Source: Aquisphaera giovannonii (GTDB taxonomy: Bacteria; Planctomycetota; Planctomycetia; Isosphaerales; Isosphaeraceae). Taken from it: 64,000 nt of DNA. Below are positions 26,991 through 35,496 of this stretch, piece by piece. The translations under genes were made by a program, and so were the position numbers. The DNA lies in contig NZ_CP042997.1 of the NCBI RefSeq assembly GCF_008087625.1, positions 7,688,001 to 7,752,000 of the forward strand, given 5' to 3'. Under the pieces are notes generated by a model. The model had not been told where the DNA came from, did no database searches, and saw nothing but the letters and a program-made list of their open reading frames with translations. The first letter of the stretch is position 1. Every line of letters starts with the position of its first letter.

Positions 26991-28160
26991 ATGCGGATCG
27001 TCCACGTCATCACCCGGCTGATCCTCGGCGGCGCGCAGGAGAACACGCTGCTCACGGTGGAGGACCTCCACCACGCCTACGGCGACGACGTCACGCTGAT
27101 CACGGGCCCGGCCGAGGGCCCGGAGGGCGACCTGTTCGAGAGGGCCCGGGAGTCCGGCCTCAAGGTCGAGCTGATGCCGGAGCTGGTCCGGCCGATCCGG
27201 CCCCTGACGGACCTGCGGGCTTACCTCAAGCTCCGGGAGGCGTTCCGCCGCATCCGGCCGGACGTCGTGCACACGCACAGCTCGAAGGCCGGCATCCTCG
27301 GCCGCGCCGCCGCCTGGCACGGCCGGGTCCCGGTGGTCGTCCACACGATCCACGGGATGCCATTCGGGACGTTCGAGACGCCCTTCCGGAACTGGATGTA
27401 CATCCGCCTGGAGCGATGGGCCGCGACTCGATGCCACGCCATCGTCAGCGTCTGCGACGCCATGACCGAGCAGGCGATCCGCGCGCGCGTGGGGCAGGAA
27501 GCCCAGTTCCAGACCGTCTACAGCGGGATGGACGCCGACGCGTTCCTCAACCCGCCCCGCCCCCGCGACGAGGTCCGGAGGGAGCTCGGGCTGGGGGACG
27601 GGGACGTCGCGTTCGCGACCGTCGCGAGGCTGTTCGAGCTGAAGGGGCACGACGACATCATCGCGGTCGCGCCGGAGGTCCTCCGGGCTGACCCGAGGGT
27701 CCGATTCGTCTGGATCGGAGACGGGATCCTACGGGATCGGCTGATCGCGGACCTCGAACGTCTCGGAATCCGCGACAGGTTCATCCTCACGGGCCTGGTC
27801 CCGCCCGGACGGATCCCCGAGCTGCTTTCGGCCGTGGACGCGGTGATCCACCCCAGCCTGCGCGAGGGGCTGGCCCGCGTGATCCCGCAGGCGCTCCTGG
27901 TTGGCAGGCCGGTCATCAGCTACGACATCGACGGGGCACGCGAGGTGGTGCTGCCGGAGACCGGGATCCTGCTGCCGCCCCGCGACCTCGGCGGGCTGAA
28001 GGACGGCATCCTCAGGCTGGCCGCGGACCCGGCACTCCGCCATGCCATGGGCGCGGAGGGCAGGCAGCGATTCGCGGACCGGTTCCGGCACGAGACGATG
28101 ACTCGCGAGCTCCGCTCACTTTACGAGCGGCTGCTCGGCAGGATCGCGCCGGGCCGTTGA
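26991..28160 (+). CDS. GT4-family glycosyltransferase
   Basis: The 389-residue cytoplasmic protein has a GT-B fold: acceptor half opening with MRIVHVITRLILGGAQENTL, a PDVVHTHSSKAGILGR block, and a donor half with FATVARLFELKGHDDIIAVA, FVWIGDGILRDRLIADL and DAVIHPSLREGLARVIPQAL. The usual EX7E motif reads E-GLARVIP-Q, so the second Glu is Gln. The ATG at 26991 is where the Rossmann strand begins; an in-frame ATG at 26859 overlapping truA would add 44 Pro/Arg-rich residues and is less likely. It probably adds a hexose to a lipid-linked or surface glycan. Its 3' end overlaps the convergent membrane glycosyltransferase gene by 45 bases. Confidence 0.88.
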   Translation: MRIVHVITRLILGGAQENTLLTVEDLHHAYGDDVTLITGPAEGPEGDLFERARESGLKVELMPELVRPIRPLTDLRAYLKLREAFRRIRPDVVHTHSSKAGILGRAAAWHGRVPVVVHTIHGMPFGTFETPFRNWMYIRLERWAATRCHAIVSVCDAMTEQAIRARVGQEAQFQTVYSGMDADAFLNPPRPRDEVRRELGLGDGDVAFATVARLFELKGHDDIIAVAPEVLRADPRVRFVWIGDGILRDRLIADLERLGIRDRFILTGLVPPGRIPELLSAVDAVIHPSLREGLARVIPQALLVGRPVISYDIDGAREVVLPETGILLPPRDLGGLKDGILRLAADPALRHAMGAEGRQRFADRFRHETMTRELRSLYERLLGRIAPGR

Positions 28161-29921
28161 GTCCCCCCTGGTCGGCGGCTCGGACCGGCGACGCAGGACC
28201 ACCAGCTCGATCGCGTGCGTCCGGCCCTTGGTCAGGCTGAGTCCGTCCACCGTCTCGATGGTCGCCATGTCGAGCGCATATTTCTCGCTGTAGGCGACGC
28301 GCTCCTCCGGCGTGACGGCCGAGAGCAGCTCCGGCCGCGTGTCGAGAATCCTCTCGAGGTCGCGCTTCTCGCGGACCGTGGACAGGGGGTGTCCCGCCGC
28401 GTAGATCACCCCCGGCTCCTGGTAATTCAGTAGCACGATCGGCGTCCCGAGCTCGGCCGAGAGCGCCTCCAGCCGCCGGCCGACGCGAGCCGATGTCCGG
28501 AATTCCTCCGCGGCCGGGATGAGCCACCCCCCGGTGATCCCCATGATCAGCCACCAGGCGCAGGCGGCCGAAAGCATCCCGCGTCGCGTGGCCCCCTGCC
28601 GGAGCCGAATCGTCGCCAGCATCGTCCCCGCGGCGAGGATCGCGGAGCAGAGCATCAGCGGCGGCCGCGTCGGGCCCGGACGGAGCGCGCCGGCCGCGGC
28701 CAGCAAGGCCGCCCCTGCGAGCCCGAGCACGATCATCGTGCCCATCGCCAGCCGGCCGAGCGGCCACCGGCGGACCGGCACGCCCTCGGAGGCCACAGAT
28801 TCCACCATCCAGGCGACGAGCAGGGCGCACGCGGGATAGGCCGGCAGGTAGTAGTGAAGGAGGCGGGTCGGCAGGCATTCCAGGAAGAGCCACGGGCCGA
28901 CCATCCAGCCGAGCAGGAACGCCAGGTCGGGACGCGTTCGTCGCCTCTTCCAGGCGCCGAATGCCGCCGCCGGCACGAAGGCGGACCATGGATAGAATGC
29001 AACCGTGGACAGGGCGAGGTAGTAGCCCGGGACGCCCCCGTGCTGCTCCATGCCCGTCGTCACACGCTGCACGATCTGCGTGCCGATCGCGAAGCGGTAG
29101 AAGTCGCCGCGCGTGGCGACGAGCACGGCCAGATACCACGGCAACGCGATTGCCGCGAAGGCGAGCAATCCCAACCGGAGCTGAAGACGCCACGCGACCT
29201 CCCGCGCCGGCCAGCCCAACCACCACGCGCAGGCGGCGGCCGCCGCGATGAGGGCCAGGGCAACCGGACCTTTGGTCAGGAAGGCCAGCCCCAGGCACGC
29301 CCAGAACAGCATCGCGGCGCGTCGAGACGGTCCTTCCGAGAGGGTCAGGAGGCACGCCTGGGCCCCGACCAGGAAGAACGCCAGCAGCGAGTCCGTGGTG
29401 GCCAGTTTCGATTCGGCGACAACGATGGGGGCAACGGCCATCATCAGCCCAGCGATCCATCCACCGCGAGGACCGAGCAGCCGGCGGCCGATCCACCACG
29501 TCAGTATGCAGGTGCCCCCGCCTGCCAGCACGGAGGGGAGCCTGGCCCCATAGGGGTTGTCGCCCGCGACCGCTGTGGTGAGTGCCATCAACCAGTACGA
29601 GAGGATCGGCTTGTGATAGCGGGGAGAGTCGTTGAACCAGGGTACGATCCAGTCTCCCCGTGCGCGCATCTCGCGTACGGCCGTGGCGTAGCGGGGCTCG
29701 TCGCGATCCCAGAGGCCGGTCCTCGCATTCCCCGCGAGGTTCACGGTCAACGCGACGAAGAGGACCGACGCCGGTGCAAGCCAGCCTTTGCCGCATAGCG
29801 CCCGGCCGGCGTCGGCGGTCGCTCCCGCCTCGTCCCAACCGGCTGGAGCTTCGGTAGCGGAATCGACGTGCACCATCGAGAACTGCCCCATCGTCCCTGA
29901 AAGGGTCACAACGGCGGCCAT
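28116..29921 (-). CDS. ArnT/PMT-like (GT39/GT83) membrane glycosyltransferase
   Basis: The 601-residue integral membrane protein has about 11-12 hydrophobic segments and the GT-C fold layout. After the first helix comes LWDRDEPRYATAVREM, the loop with the DEP/DEPRY word typical of ArnT-like enzymes, then DWIVPWFNDSPRYHKPIL, matching the known second loop. A soluble C-terminal region (about 485-601) follows the last helix. Such enzymes move a sugar from a polyprenyl-phosphate carrier to lipid A, protein or another surface acceptor outside the membrane. The start is uncertain: ATG at 29921 extends the N-terminus, ATG at 29891 has AGGGA close in front; neither changes the domain. A divergent -10-like word lies at 29967-29972. 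Confidence 0.85.
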   Translation of the reverse strand: MAAVVTLSGTMGQFSMVHVDSATEAPAGWDEAGATADAGRALCGKGWLAPASVLFVALTVNLAGNARTGLWDRDEPRYATAVREMRARGDWIVPWFNDSPRYHKPILSYWLMALTTAVAGDNPYGARLPSVLAGGGTCILTWWIGRRLLGPRGGWIAGLMMAVAPIVVAESKLATTDSLLAFFLVGAQACLLTLSEGPSRRAAMLFWACLGLAFLTKGPVALALIAAAAACAWWLGWPAREVAWRLQLRLGLLAFAAIALPWYLAVLVATRGDFYRFAIGTQIVQRVTTGMEQHGGVPGYYLALSTVAFYPWSAFVPAAAFGAWKRRRTRPDLAFLLGWMVGPWLFLECLPTRLLHYYLPAYPACALLVAWMVESVASEGVPVRRWPLGRLAMGTMIVLGLAGAALLAAAGALRPGPTRPPLMLCSAILAAGTMLATIRLRQGATRRGMLSAACAWWLIMGITGGWLIPAAEEFRTSARVGRRLEALSAELGTPIVLLNYQEPGVIYAAGHPLSTVREKRDLERILDTRPELLSAVTPEERVAYSEKYALDMATIETVDGLSLTKGRTHAIELVVLRRRSEPPTRGDSTARRDPAEQPLVK

Positions 29922-29966
29922 GGCCGCGTAGATAAGCCGGTAAGGAGACGCCGGCACCTCGCTCGC

Positions 29967-29974
29967 AGTATAAT
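29967..29974. promoter_or_regulatory. overlapping divergent -10-like boxes
   Basis: TATAAT on the plus strand (29969-29974) overlaps TATACT on the minus strand (29967-29972) in the 153-base gap between the membrane glycosyltransferase and the radical-SAM-like gene. Neither has a convincing -35 box at 16-18 bases, so only the -10 boxes are proposed. An A/T-rich run follows on the plus side. Confidence 0.3.
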
Positions 29975-30074
29975 TCCGTGCCTGTTTTTTGCGAGAGCGA
30001 TCGTCTCGCCGCGGCCGACGCATGGCCGAAGAGCATGTCGAGTCGGCTCCGTCGCCCCCATTCGAGGACGACCC

Positions 30075-31397
30075 TTGACCCATCCAGACCCGCAGACCGA
30101 GGCGGCCTGCCTGCTCCATGGAGGAGCCCTCTACCGGAGTCGCGTCGGGCTGGCCGGCAGCCTCTCGGCCGGCCTGGTCTTCGCCGGCTTCAAGAAGGGA
30201 GCCTTCTCGCTCTATTTCGACGACGCCCCCATCTTCCACTTCGACCTGGAAGGTCGCTGGCAGCGGGCATTCGTGGATCACACCCACTATCTCAAGGGGC
30301 TGGATGCTTCGATTCAGGCCGTCGACCGCGTCCGCGAAGGGGCCAACATGGTGCTCCGACGTCGCCGCCTCGACGACGCGGATGGGCAAGTCCTGGATCG
30401 ACTCATCCTGGACGCCGCCCGGGGGCTTCTGGAGGACCTCCGCGAGGGACGCCTCCGGCCTGAAGCTCCGCCGGAAGGCAAGGCCATACCGCTCCAGCCC
30501 GACGAGCTGACGGCCTTCCTGGAGCGAATCGTCTCCTGGGACGAATCGGCCTGGCGGCATCACCGCGACCGCTACGAGGCGACATACGGGCCGCTCCCGT
30601 TAATCCCACCGGATTGCCAGCATGCCGTCGTGGTCCAGGCCACCATCGGCAAGGGCCCGGGTAGCATCTTCGGGAGGGATGGCTGGGCGACTCGGGTTCG
30701 AACCGCGGAGGAGTTCCGCGAGCACGTCGAGGCGGTGGCAGGCCTCCTCGGGGGTCGCCTGCAGCAATCTCGCATCGCGTTCCTCGGGGGCAGCGAGGCG
30801 ATCCGGCAGGAGCCGCGGCAGGTCGAGAGCTATCTCGACGCGGCCGGATCGGTCCTGGCGATCGGACGCCGCGAAGGCAACGCCGGCGATGGCGAGGAAG
30901 GGCGGGCCGGCCTGGAGGGGATTCATGCCTTCGTGGATCGATTCGAGCCCCCCCGACCCGCCCTCGATTCCCTCCGCAGCTACCGACGGAGGCACGTCAC
31001 CGCCATCGGCCTCGGCATCGCGTCCGGCGATCCGGTCGTGCGCGACCGCCTGGGAGTACGCTGGACCGACGAGGACCTCCGACCGTTCGTGGACGACCTG
31101 CGGGCCGCGGGCATCCGAATCAGCTTCCTGACCCTCTCTGATGCGGGCGGACCCGACCGCAGCCGGGAGCACGTCGCGGCCACGGCCGAGCTCCTCGGAT
31201 CCCTCCAGCCGTCCAGGTCGGAGAACGTATTCCTCGTGGACGCGGCCGACGTGCTGGAGCCCGAATTGGCCGCGCGGTGTGCCCCGGCAGGGGGCGGCGA
31301 CACGCAGGGCCGCCAGGCGCTCCGCGACGCGCTCGCTCCGCTTCGAGGGGGCGGGGCGAAAGTCCTGGCCTACACTCCCGAGAAACACTGGGCCTGA
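30075..31397 (+). CDS. radical-SAM-like protein without iron-sulfur cysteines (planctomycete family)
   Basis: The 440-residue protein starts at a TTG at 30075: GAGG lies 7 bases upstream, and no ATG occurs in frame until about residue 93. The N-terminal part has a strongly patterned region (RSRVGLAGSLSAGLVFAGFK, FSLYFDDAPIFHFDLEGRW) I associate from memory with unannotated planctomycete proteins. The second half resembles the radical-SAM barrel: GIHAFVDRFEPPRP, GIASGDPVVRDRLG and LRAAGIRISFLTL follow the order seen there. However the only cysteines (in ACLLHGG, DCQHAVV and ARCAPAG) do not form CxxxCxxC, so no 4Fe-4S cluster can be held in the usual way. The function is unknown; the fold assignment is inference. 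Confidence 0.55.
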   Translation: MTHPDPQTEAACLLHGGALYRSRVGLAGSLSAGLVFAGFKKGAFSLYFDDAPIFHFDLEGRWQRAFVDHTHYLKGLDASIQAVDRVREGANMVLRRRRLDDADGQVLDRLILDAARGLLEDLREGRLRPEAPPEGKAIPLQPDELTAFLERIVSWDESAWRHHRDRYEATYGPLPLIPPDCQHAVVVQATIGKGPGSIFGRDGWATRVRTAEEFREHVEAVAGLLGGRLQQSRIAFLGGSEAIRQEPRQVESYLDAAGSVLAIGRREGNAGDGEEGRAGLEGIHAFVDRFEPPRPALDSLRSYRRRHVTAIGLGIASGDPVVRDRLGVRWTDEDLRPFVDDLRAAGIRISFLTLSDAGGPDRSREHVAATAELLGSLQPSRSENVFLVDAADVLEPELAARCAPAGGGDTQGRQALRDALAPLRGGGAKVLAYTPEKHWA

Positions 31398-31412
31398 TTG
31401 AAAGGCCTGCCG

Positions 31413-32552
31413 CTACTTCGAGTGGCGCCTGGTGTGCCGGCCGCCGACGAAGCTCTCGAAGACGAATTGCCCGAGGTCCTCGGTCGAGCAGTAGGCCGCG
31501 ACGCCGCCGGAGACCCTGGCCATCTCCTGGACGAAGTTCACGAGGCCCAGGTAGAAGTAGTCCTCGATGAGCGCGAAGCTCGAGATGCGGATGCCGGCGT
31601 TCGCGCAATGCCGGGCCTCGTTGAGGGTGTGCGTCGCGGTCTTCTCCGCGGGCGGATAGATCAGCACGACCTCGCGACCCTCGACGTGCGCCGTGGGCTC
31701 GCCGTCGGTGATGACGATGATCTGCTTGTTGCCCGCGCCGTGTCTCATCAGCCGACTGCGGGCCAGCCGCAGTCCGGCGTGGATGTTCGTGAAGTGCTGG
31801 GGGACGCGGCCGGGCAGATTGTCCAGGTCGAATCGCAGGTGGACGCGGCTGTCCCAGAGGCTCACGGGCTTGGGAGCTGAGTTCAGGAGCTGACGCTCCG
31901 TCATGGGGCTCGCGAAGGTGTAGAACCCGATCATCTCGATCGAGTCCTGGGGGTACTGGGCCCGGACCATCGCCTGGAGGGCCACGGCCACCTTCTTGGT
32001 CGTGTGATACTTCCCGTACCGCCCCATCGAGCCGCTCATGTCGATGAGGACGACCGTCGCGCAGCGAGACTGGAACTCCGTCTCGTGGACGATGTAATCC
32101 TCGTGCTTCAGGCGGATGGGGACGCCGCCCCCCTGGCGGATGTACGCGTTCTTGAGCGTCTCGTGCATGTTGAGGTTGGCCAGGGAGTCGCCGTAGACGT
32201 AGGGCCGCGTGTCCTCCAGGCGGACCGCGCCCTCGCCCTTCTGCTGGCTGTCGTGGCGCCCCAGGCCGTCGCGGCGGAAGGTCAGGAAGAGGTCGGAGAG
32301 GGCCTTGTCCTGGATGCGCCGGATGCCCTTGGGCGAGACCCGGAACTTGCCCTCCTCGTCGCGTTCGATGAGGCCTTCCTTCTCGATGAGCTGGATCAGC
32401 TCCGGGACCTCGTCCTCGTCGATGTCGTCGAGCTGGCGGAGGAGGTCGTCGCCATGCTGGATCAGGTGTTCGGAGAGCTTTTCGAAGACCTCATCGGCCG
32501 ACTGCGGCTGGAACTCCTGGCCATCCCAGCGGGAATACTCGTAGACGGACAT
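31413..32552 (-). CDS. von Willebrand factor A domain protein paired with a MoxR-type ATPase
   Basis: The 379-residue cytoplasmic protein has a charged helical N-terminal region (1-110; LIEKEGLIERDEEGKFRVSP looks like a small winged helix) and a VWA domain from about 165 to 350. The metal site is intact: VVLIDMSGSMG gives Asp171, Ser173 and Ser175, with a later Thr in HFTNIHAG and the Asp in ITDGEP. Such proteins work with MoxR AAA+ ATPases, inserting metal or remodelling partner proteins. The partner gene ends 47 bases upstream on the same strand. The ATG at 32552 has GAGGAG close in front. The target of the pair is not evident. Confidence 0.88.
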   Translation of the reverse strand: MSVYEYSRWDGQEFQPQSADEVFEKLSEHLIQHGDDLLRQLDDIDEDEVPELIQLIEKEGLIERDEEGKFRVSPKGIRRIQDKALSDLFLTFRRDGLGRHDSQQKGEGAVRLEDTRPYVYGDSLANLNMHETLKNAYIRQGGGVPIRLKHEDYIVHETEFQSRCATVVLIDMSGSMGRYGKYHTTKKVAVALQAMVRAQYPQDSIEMIGFYTFASPMTERQLLNSAPKPVSLWDSRVHLRFDLDNLPGRVPQHFTNIHAGLRLARSRLMRHGAGNKQIIVITDGEPTAHVEGREVVLIYPPAEKTATHTLNEARHCANAGIRISSFALIEDYFYLGLVNFVQEMARVSGGVAAYCSTEDLGQFVFESFVGGRHTRRHSK

Positions 32553-32599
32553 GGCTGGCTCCTCGCTCGGGACGGTCACGGCGATCCCGGGGCGGCCGG

Positions 32600-34042
32600 T
32601 CAGCGGCGATAGGTGGTGCTGCCGCCCGTCTTGACGGCGCGGTTCAACTTGTTGTGGACGTGCAGGCCCTCGAGGACGAACTCCGCGGCGCTGGCGGCGG
32701 CCGCGTCGCGCGCCTCGCGGTCCTTCAGGTCCGGCAGCAGCTTCGAGGCGATCTCCTCGGCCCGCTTCTTCAGGCCGGGCACCTTCGCGATCCGATCCAG
32801 GACCGCCCTCGAGGGGACCATGTCGCCCAGCTCGACGCTCTGGCCGGACTCGAAATGCTCGACGATCGGGCGGAATTCCCGGGCGTCGAAGTGGGCGCCG
32901 AAGATGTTCTTCACCGCCTCGTCCAGGATCCGGTGGATCAGCTTGTCCTCGTGCCCCTCGTCCTCATTCATCGTCAGCTCGAGCTTGCCCCTCGAGCTGG
33001 CCGCCGCGTGGGCGAGGTCGCTGACCCTCGGGACGACGCAGGGCTCGTCGTGGACGAGCGCCCGCCGCTCCGCATTCGAGACCACGTTCTCCAGGTTCGC
33101 GATCGACATGCGGACCGAGACGCCCGACTGCTGATTCACGTGGGGCGACGTCCGCGCCAGCCGCGACGCCTCCTCCACGACCTCCTTGATATAGGTCGGG
33201 ATCGCCATCGACTTCGCCATGCCGTCCCCGCCGCGGTCCAGCCAGGCGTTCTGGTCGCTGACGGCGATCCCGATCTCGCGGGTGAGCGGGTAGTGCGTCC
33301 GGACGACGGAGCCGATCCGGTCCTTCAGCGGGGTGACGATCCGCCCGCGGTTGGTGTAGTCCTCGGGGTTCGCCGAGAAGACCATGCAGACGTCGAGCTC
33401 TAGGCGGATCGGATACCCCCGGATCTGGATGTCCCGCTCCTCGAGGACGTTGAACAGGCCGACCTGGATCTTCGGGGCCAGGTCCGGCAGCTCGTTGATG
33501 CAGAAGATGCCGCGGTTCGTCCGCGGGATGAGGCCGAAATGCATGGTCAGCTCGCTGGAGAGGTAGCGCCCCTCCGCGTGCTTGATCATGTCGACCTCGC
33601 CCACGAGGTCGGCGATCGTCACGTCCGGCGTCGCGAGCTTCTCGTGGTAGCGACGATCCGGGCCGATCCACTCGATGGGGGTCGCGTCCCCCTTCTCGGC
33701 GACCAGGTCGATCGCGAACCGCGAGATCGGATGGAAGGGGTCGTCGTTGACCTCGGACCCCGCGACGATCGGGATGGAGTCGTCCAGGAGGTGGACGAGC
33801 TGCCGCAGCATCCGCGTCTTCGCCTGGCCGCGCAGGCCCAGGAAGAGCATGTCATGCTTCGAGAGGATCGCGTTCTGGATCTGCGGGACGACCGTGTCCT
33901 CGTAGCCCAGGATGTCCGGAAACAGCGGCTCGCCCGCTTTCAGCTTGCGGACCAGATTCCGCCTCATCTCCTCCTTGACGGGCACGACCCTGTACCCGCT
34001 CGCCCGCAGCTCGCCCAGCGTCCCGGCCCGCTCCAGCCCCAT
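32600..34042 (-). CDS. MoxR/magnesium-chelatase-type AAA+ ATPase
   Basis: The 480-residue protein starts with TLGELRASGYRVVPVKEEMR, the usual opening of this group, and has an AAA+ core: P-loop GLRGQAKTR at 69-77 with Lys75 and Thr76, Walker B-like FCINELPDL at 180-188, sensor FSANPEDYTNRGRIVTPLKD and a lid with SGVSVRMSIANLENV. The C-terminal 130 residues are helical and family specific. It should form a hexameric ring that acts on a VWA partner, here the gene just downstream. GGGGGAGG lies 9-10 bases before the ATG at 34042, and a promoter-like sequence lies at 34105-34133. Confidence 0.9.
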   Translation of the reverse strand: MGLERAGTLGELRASGYRVVPVKEEMRRNLVRKLKAGEPLFPDILGYEDTVVPQIQNAILSKHDMLFLGLRGQAKTRMLRQLVHLLDDSIPIVAGSEVNDDPFHPISRFAIDLVAEKGDATPIEWIGPDRRYHEKLATPDVTIADLVGEVDMIKHAEGRYLSSELTMHFGLIPRTNRGIFCINELPDLAPKIQVGLFNVLEERDIQIRGYPIRLELDVCMVFSANPEDYTNRGRIVTPLKDRIGSVVRTHYPLTREIGIAVSDQNAWLDRGGDGMAKSMAIPTYIKEVVEEASRLARTSPHVNQQSGVSVRMSIANLENVVSNAERRALVHDEPCVVPRVSDLAHAAASSRGKLELTMNEDEGHEDKLIHRILDEAVKNIFGAHFDAREFRPIVEHFESGQSVELGDMVPSRAVLDRIAKVPGLKKRAEEIASKLLPDLKDREARDAAAASAAEFVLEGLHVHNKLNRAVKTGGSTTYRR

Positions 34043-34104
34043 ACGCGCCCGCCTCCCCCGATGAACCCCGCCGTCTCCCAACCGCTCCCGGCCGTCCAGA
34101 ACTT

Positions 34105-34133
34105 ATGCTAGGCAGGGAGCGGTATGAAGTCAA
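34105..34133 (-). promoter_or_regulatory. sigma70-like promoter for the MoxR/VWA operon
   Basis: On the minus strand TTGACT (34128-34133) is followed after 17 bases by TAGCAT (34105-34110). Transcription would start near 34098, about 56 bases before the ATG at 34042. The local sequence is visibly richer in A/T than its surroundings. Confidence 0.45.
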
Positions 34134-34200
34134 CGAGATCAAATCATGCAAACAATCGCAAGAAATGACGGGCCGGGGAGGGGGGGCATGCCCGCGGCCG

Positions 34201-35193
34201 TCAGTAGTTGAAGAGGCGGCTGACGCTCTCGCGGCGATGGATGGACATGATGGCGTCCGCGAAGAGGCTGGCGACGCTGACGACCTTGCAGCAAGGCGCC
34301 AGCTCTTCGAAGCGGTGCTCGATGGTGTCGGTGAACACCAGCTCCTTGATGGGGCTGCGGGCGATCTTGGCGGCGGAGCCCTTGGAGAAGACGCCGTGCG
34401 AGACGCACGCGTACACGTCCTTGCACCCGCGCTCCTTGCACGCGACGGCCATCTCGATGAGGGTGCCGCCCGAGATGGTGAAGTCGTCCACGATGAGGAC
34501 GTTCTTGCCGCGGACGTCGCCGACGATGTCCAGCATCTCGGCGTGCTCGTCGTGGCCCCGGCGGACCTTGTTGCCGAAGACCACCGGCGCCTGGATCATC
34601 TCCGCGAACTTGTACGCCTGCTTGCCGAAACCGACGTCCGGCGACGCGACGACCAGGTCCGGGATGTCCTTCTCGCGGAAGTAATCGACGAGGACCGGCA
34701 TGGCGTAGAGGTGATCGACGGGGATCTTGAAGAATCCCTGGATCTGGGGGCTGTGCAGGTCCATCGTCAGCACGCGGTCCGCGCCCGCCGCCTCCAGGCA
34801 GTCGGCGCAGACGCGGGCCCGGATCGAGACCCGCGGCTCGTCCTTCTTGTCCCCCTTCGCGTACGAGAAGAAGGGGATGACCGCCGTCACCTGGGTGGCG
34901 CTGGCGCGTTTGAAGGCGTCCACCCAGAACAGCAGCTCCATGAAGTTGTCGTTGACCGGATAGTCGGTGCCCTGGATGACGAAGACGTCGCGGCCCCGGA
35001 CGTTCTCCAGGACCCGGACGAACACATTGCCCTCGCTGAAGACCTTCGTCTCCGAGCGTGCCAGCTCGGCGCCGAGGTGGCGACAGATGGCCCTGCCCAG
35101 TTGACTGCTCGAGCTGCCGGCGAAGATCTTCAGCTCGCCGTACGGGTCGGTCCGCTTGGAGGCGTCGTCGAAGCAGATCAAGGACTTGTCCAT
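34201..35193 (-). CDS. prs: ribose-phosphate pyrophosphokinase (PRPP synthetase)
   Basis: The 330-residue enzyme makes PRPP from ribose 5-phosphate and ATP for nucleotide, histidine and tryptophan synthesis. It shows KIFAGSSSSQLGRAICRHLG at the N-terminus, VIQGTDYPVNDNFMELLFWV, TMDLHSPQIQGFF with the conserved His, and the PRPP loop VLIVDDFTISGGT. The flexible loop reads SYAKGDKKDEPRVSIRA instead of the classical ARQDRK form, so it belongs to a diverged branch of the family. The ATG at 35193 gives the normal length; the frame is open further upstream without support. The MoxR gene lies downstream on the same strand but has its own promoter-like sequence. Confidence 0.93.
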   Translation of the reverse strand: MDKSLICFDDASKRTDPYGELKIFAGSSSSQLGRAICRHLGAELARSETKVFSEGNVFVRVLENVRGRDVFVIQGTDYPVNDNFMELLFWVDAFKRASATQVTAVIPFFSYAKGDKKDEPRVSIRARVCADCLEAAGADRVLTMDLHSPQIQGFFKIPVDHLYAMPVLVDYFREKDIPDLVVASPDVGFGKQAYKFAEMIQAPVVFGNKVRRGHDEHAEMLDIVGDVRGKNVLIVDDFTISGGTLIEMAVACKERGCKDVYACVSHGVFSKGSAAKIARSPIKELVFTDTIEHRFEELAPCCKVVSVASLFADAIMSIHRRESVSRLFNY

Positions 35194-35496
35194 GGCCACG
35201 GTATTCGCCCTGATGATCGGGTGGAGAGTCGGAGAAGGAACGCGCCGGTGGGGACCTCTGCATCTCCGTGCGCCCGACCATGGACGCGAGCGGCCGATTC
35301 CTGCCGGCCTCGCCATATCTTAACAAGCGCCCGGCGCCCCCGCCACCCGGCCATGCGTCCGCGGGCGGGCGCCGGCCGCTCGCATCGGCACGATCCGCAG
35401 GTCCGATCCTGCCCTTTTCCGCGCGACTCATTACAATTCACCGGACCGCTGCGCCCTGCCCTCCCGACGACACCCGCGCATCCGAGGATCGATCGC
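35194..35496. other. divergent intergenic region between prs and the thioredoxin/NHL gene
   Basis: This 303-base region should hold promoters for both flanking genes. TACAAT at 35432-35437 is a fair -10 box for the plus-strand gene, about 53 bases before the inferred transcription-to-ATG interval, but no good -35 box precedes it. On the minus side only an isolated TAAGAT-like word near 35317 was seen. No gene is apparent. Confidence 0.35.

Noticed and set aside
30685-30705. GGTTCGAAC word resembling a tRNA T-loop
   Set aside because: It lies inside a well-supported coding region and no acceptor or anticodon stem can be formed around it.
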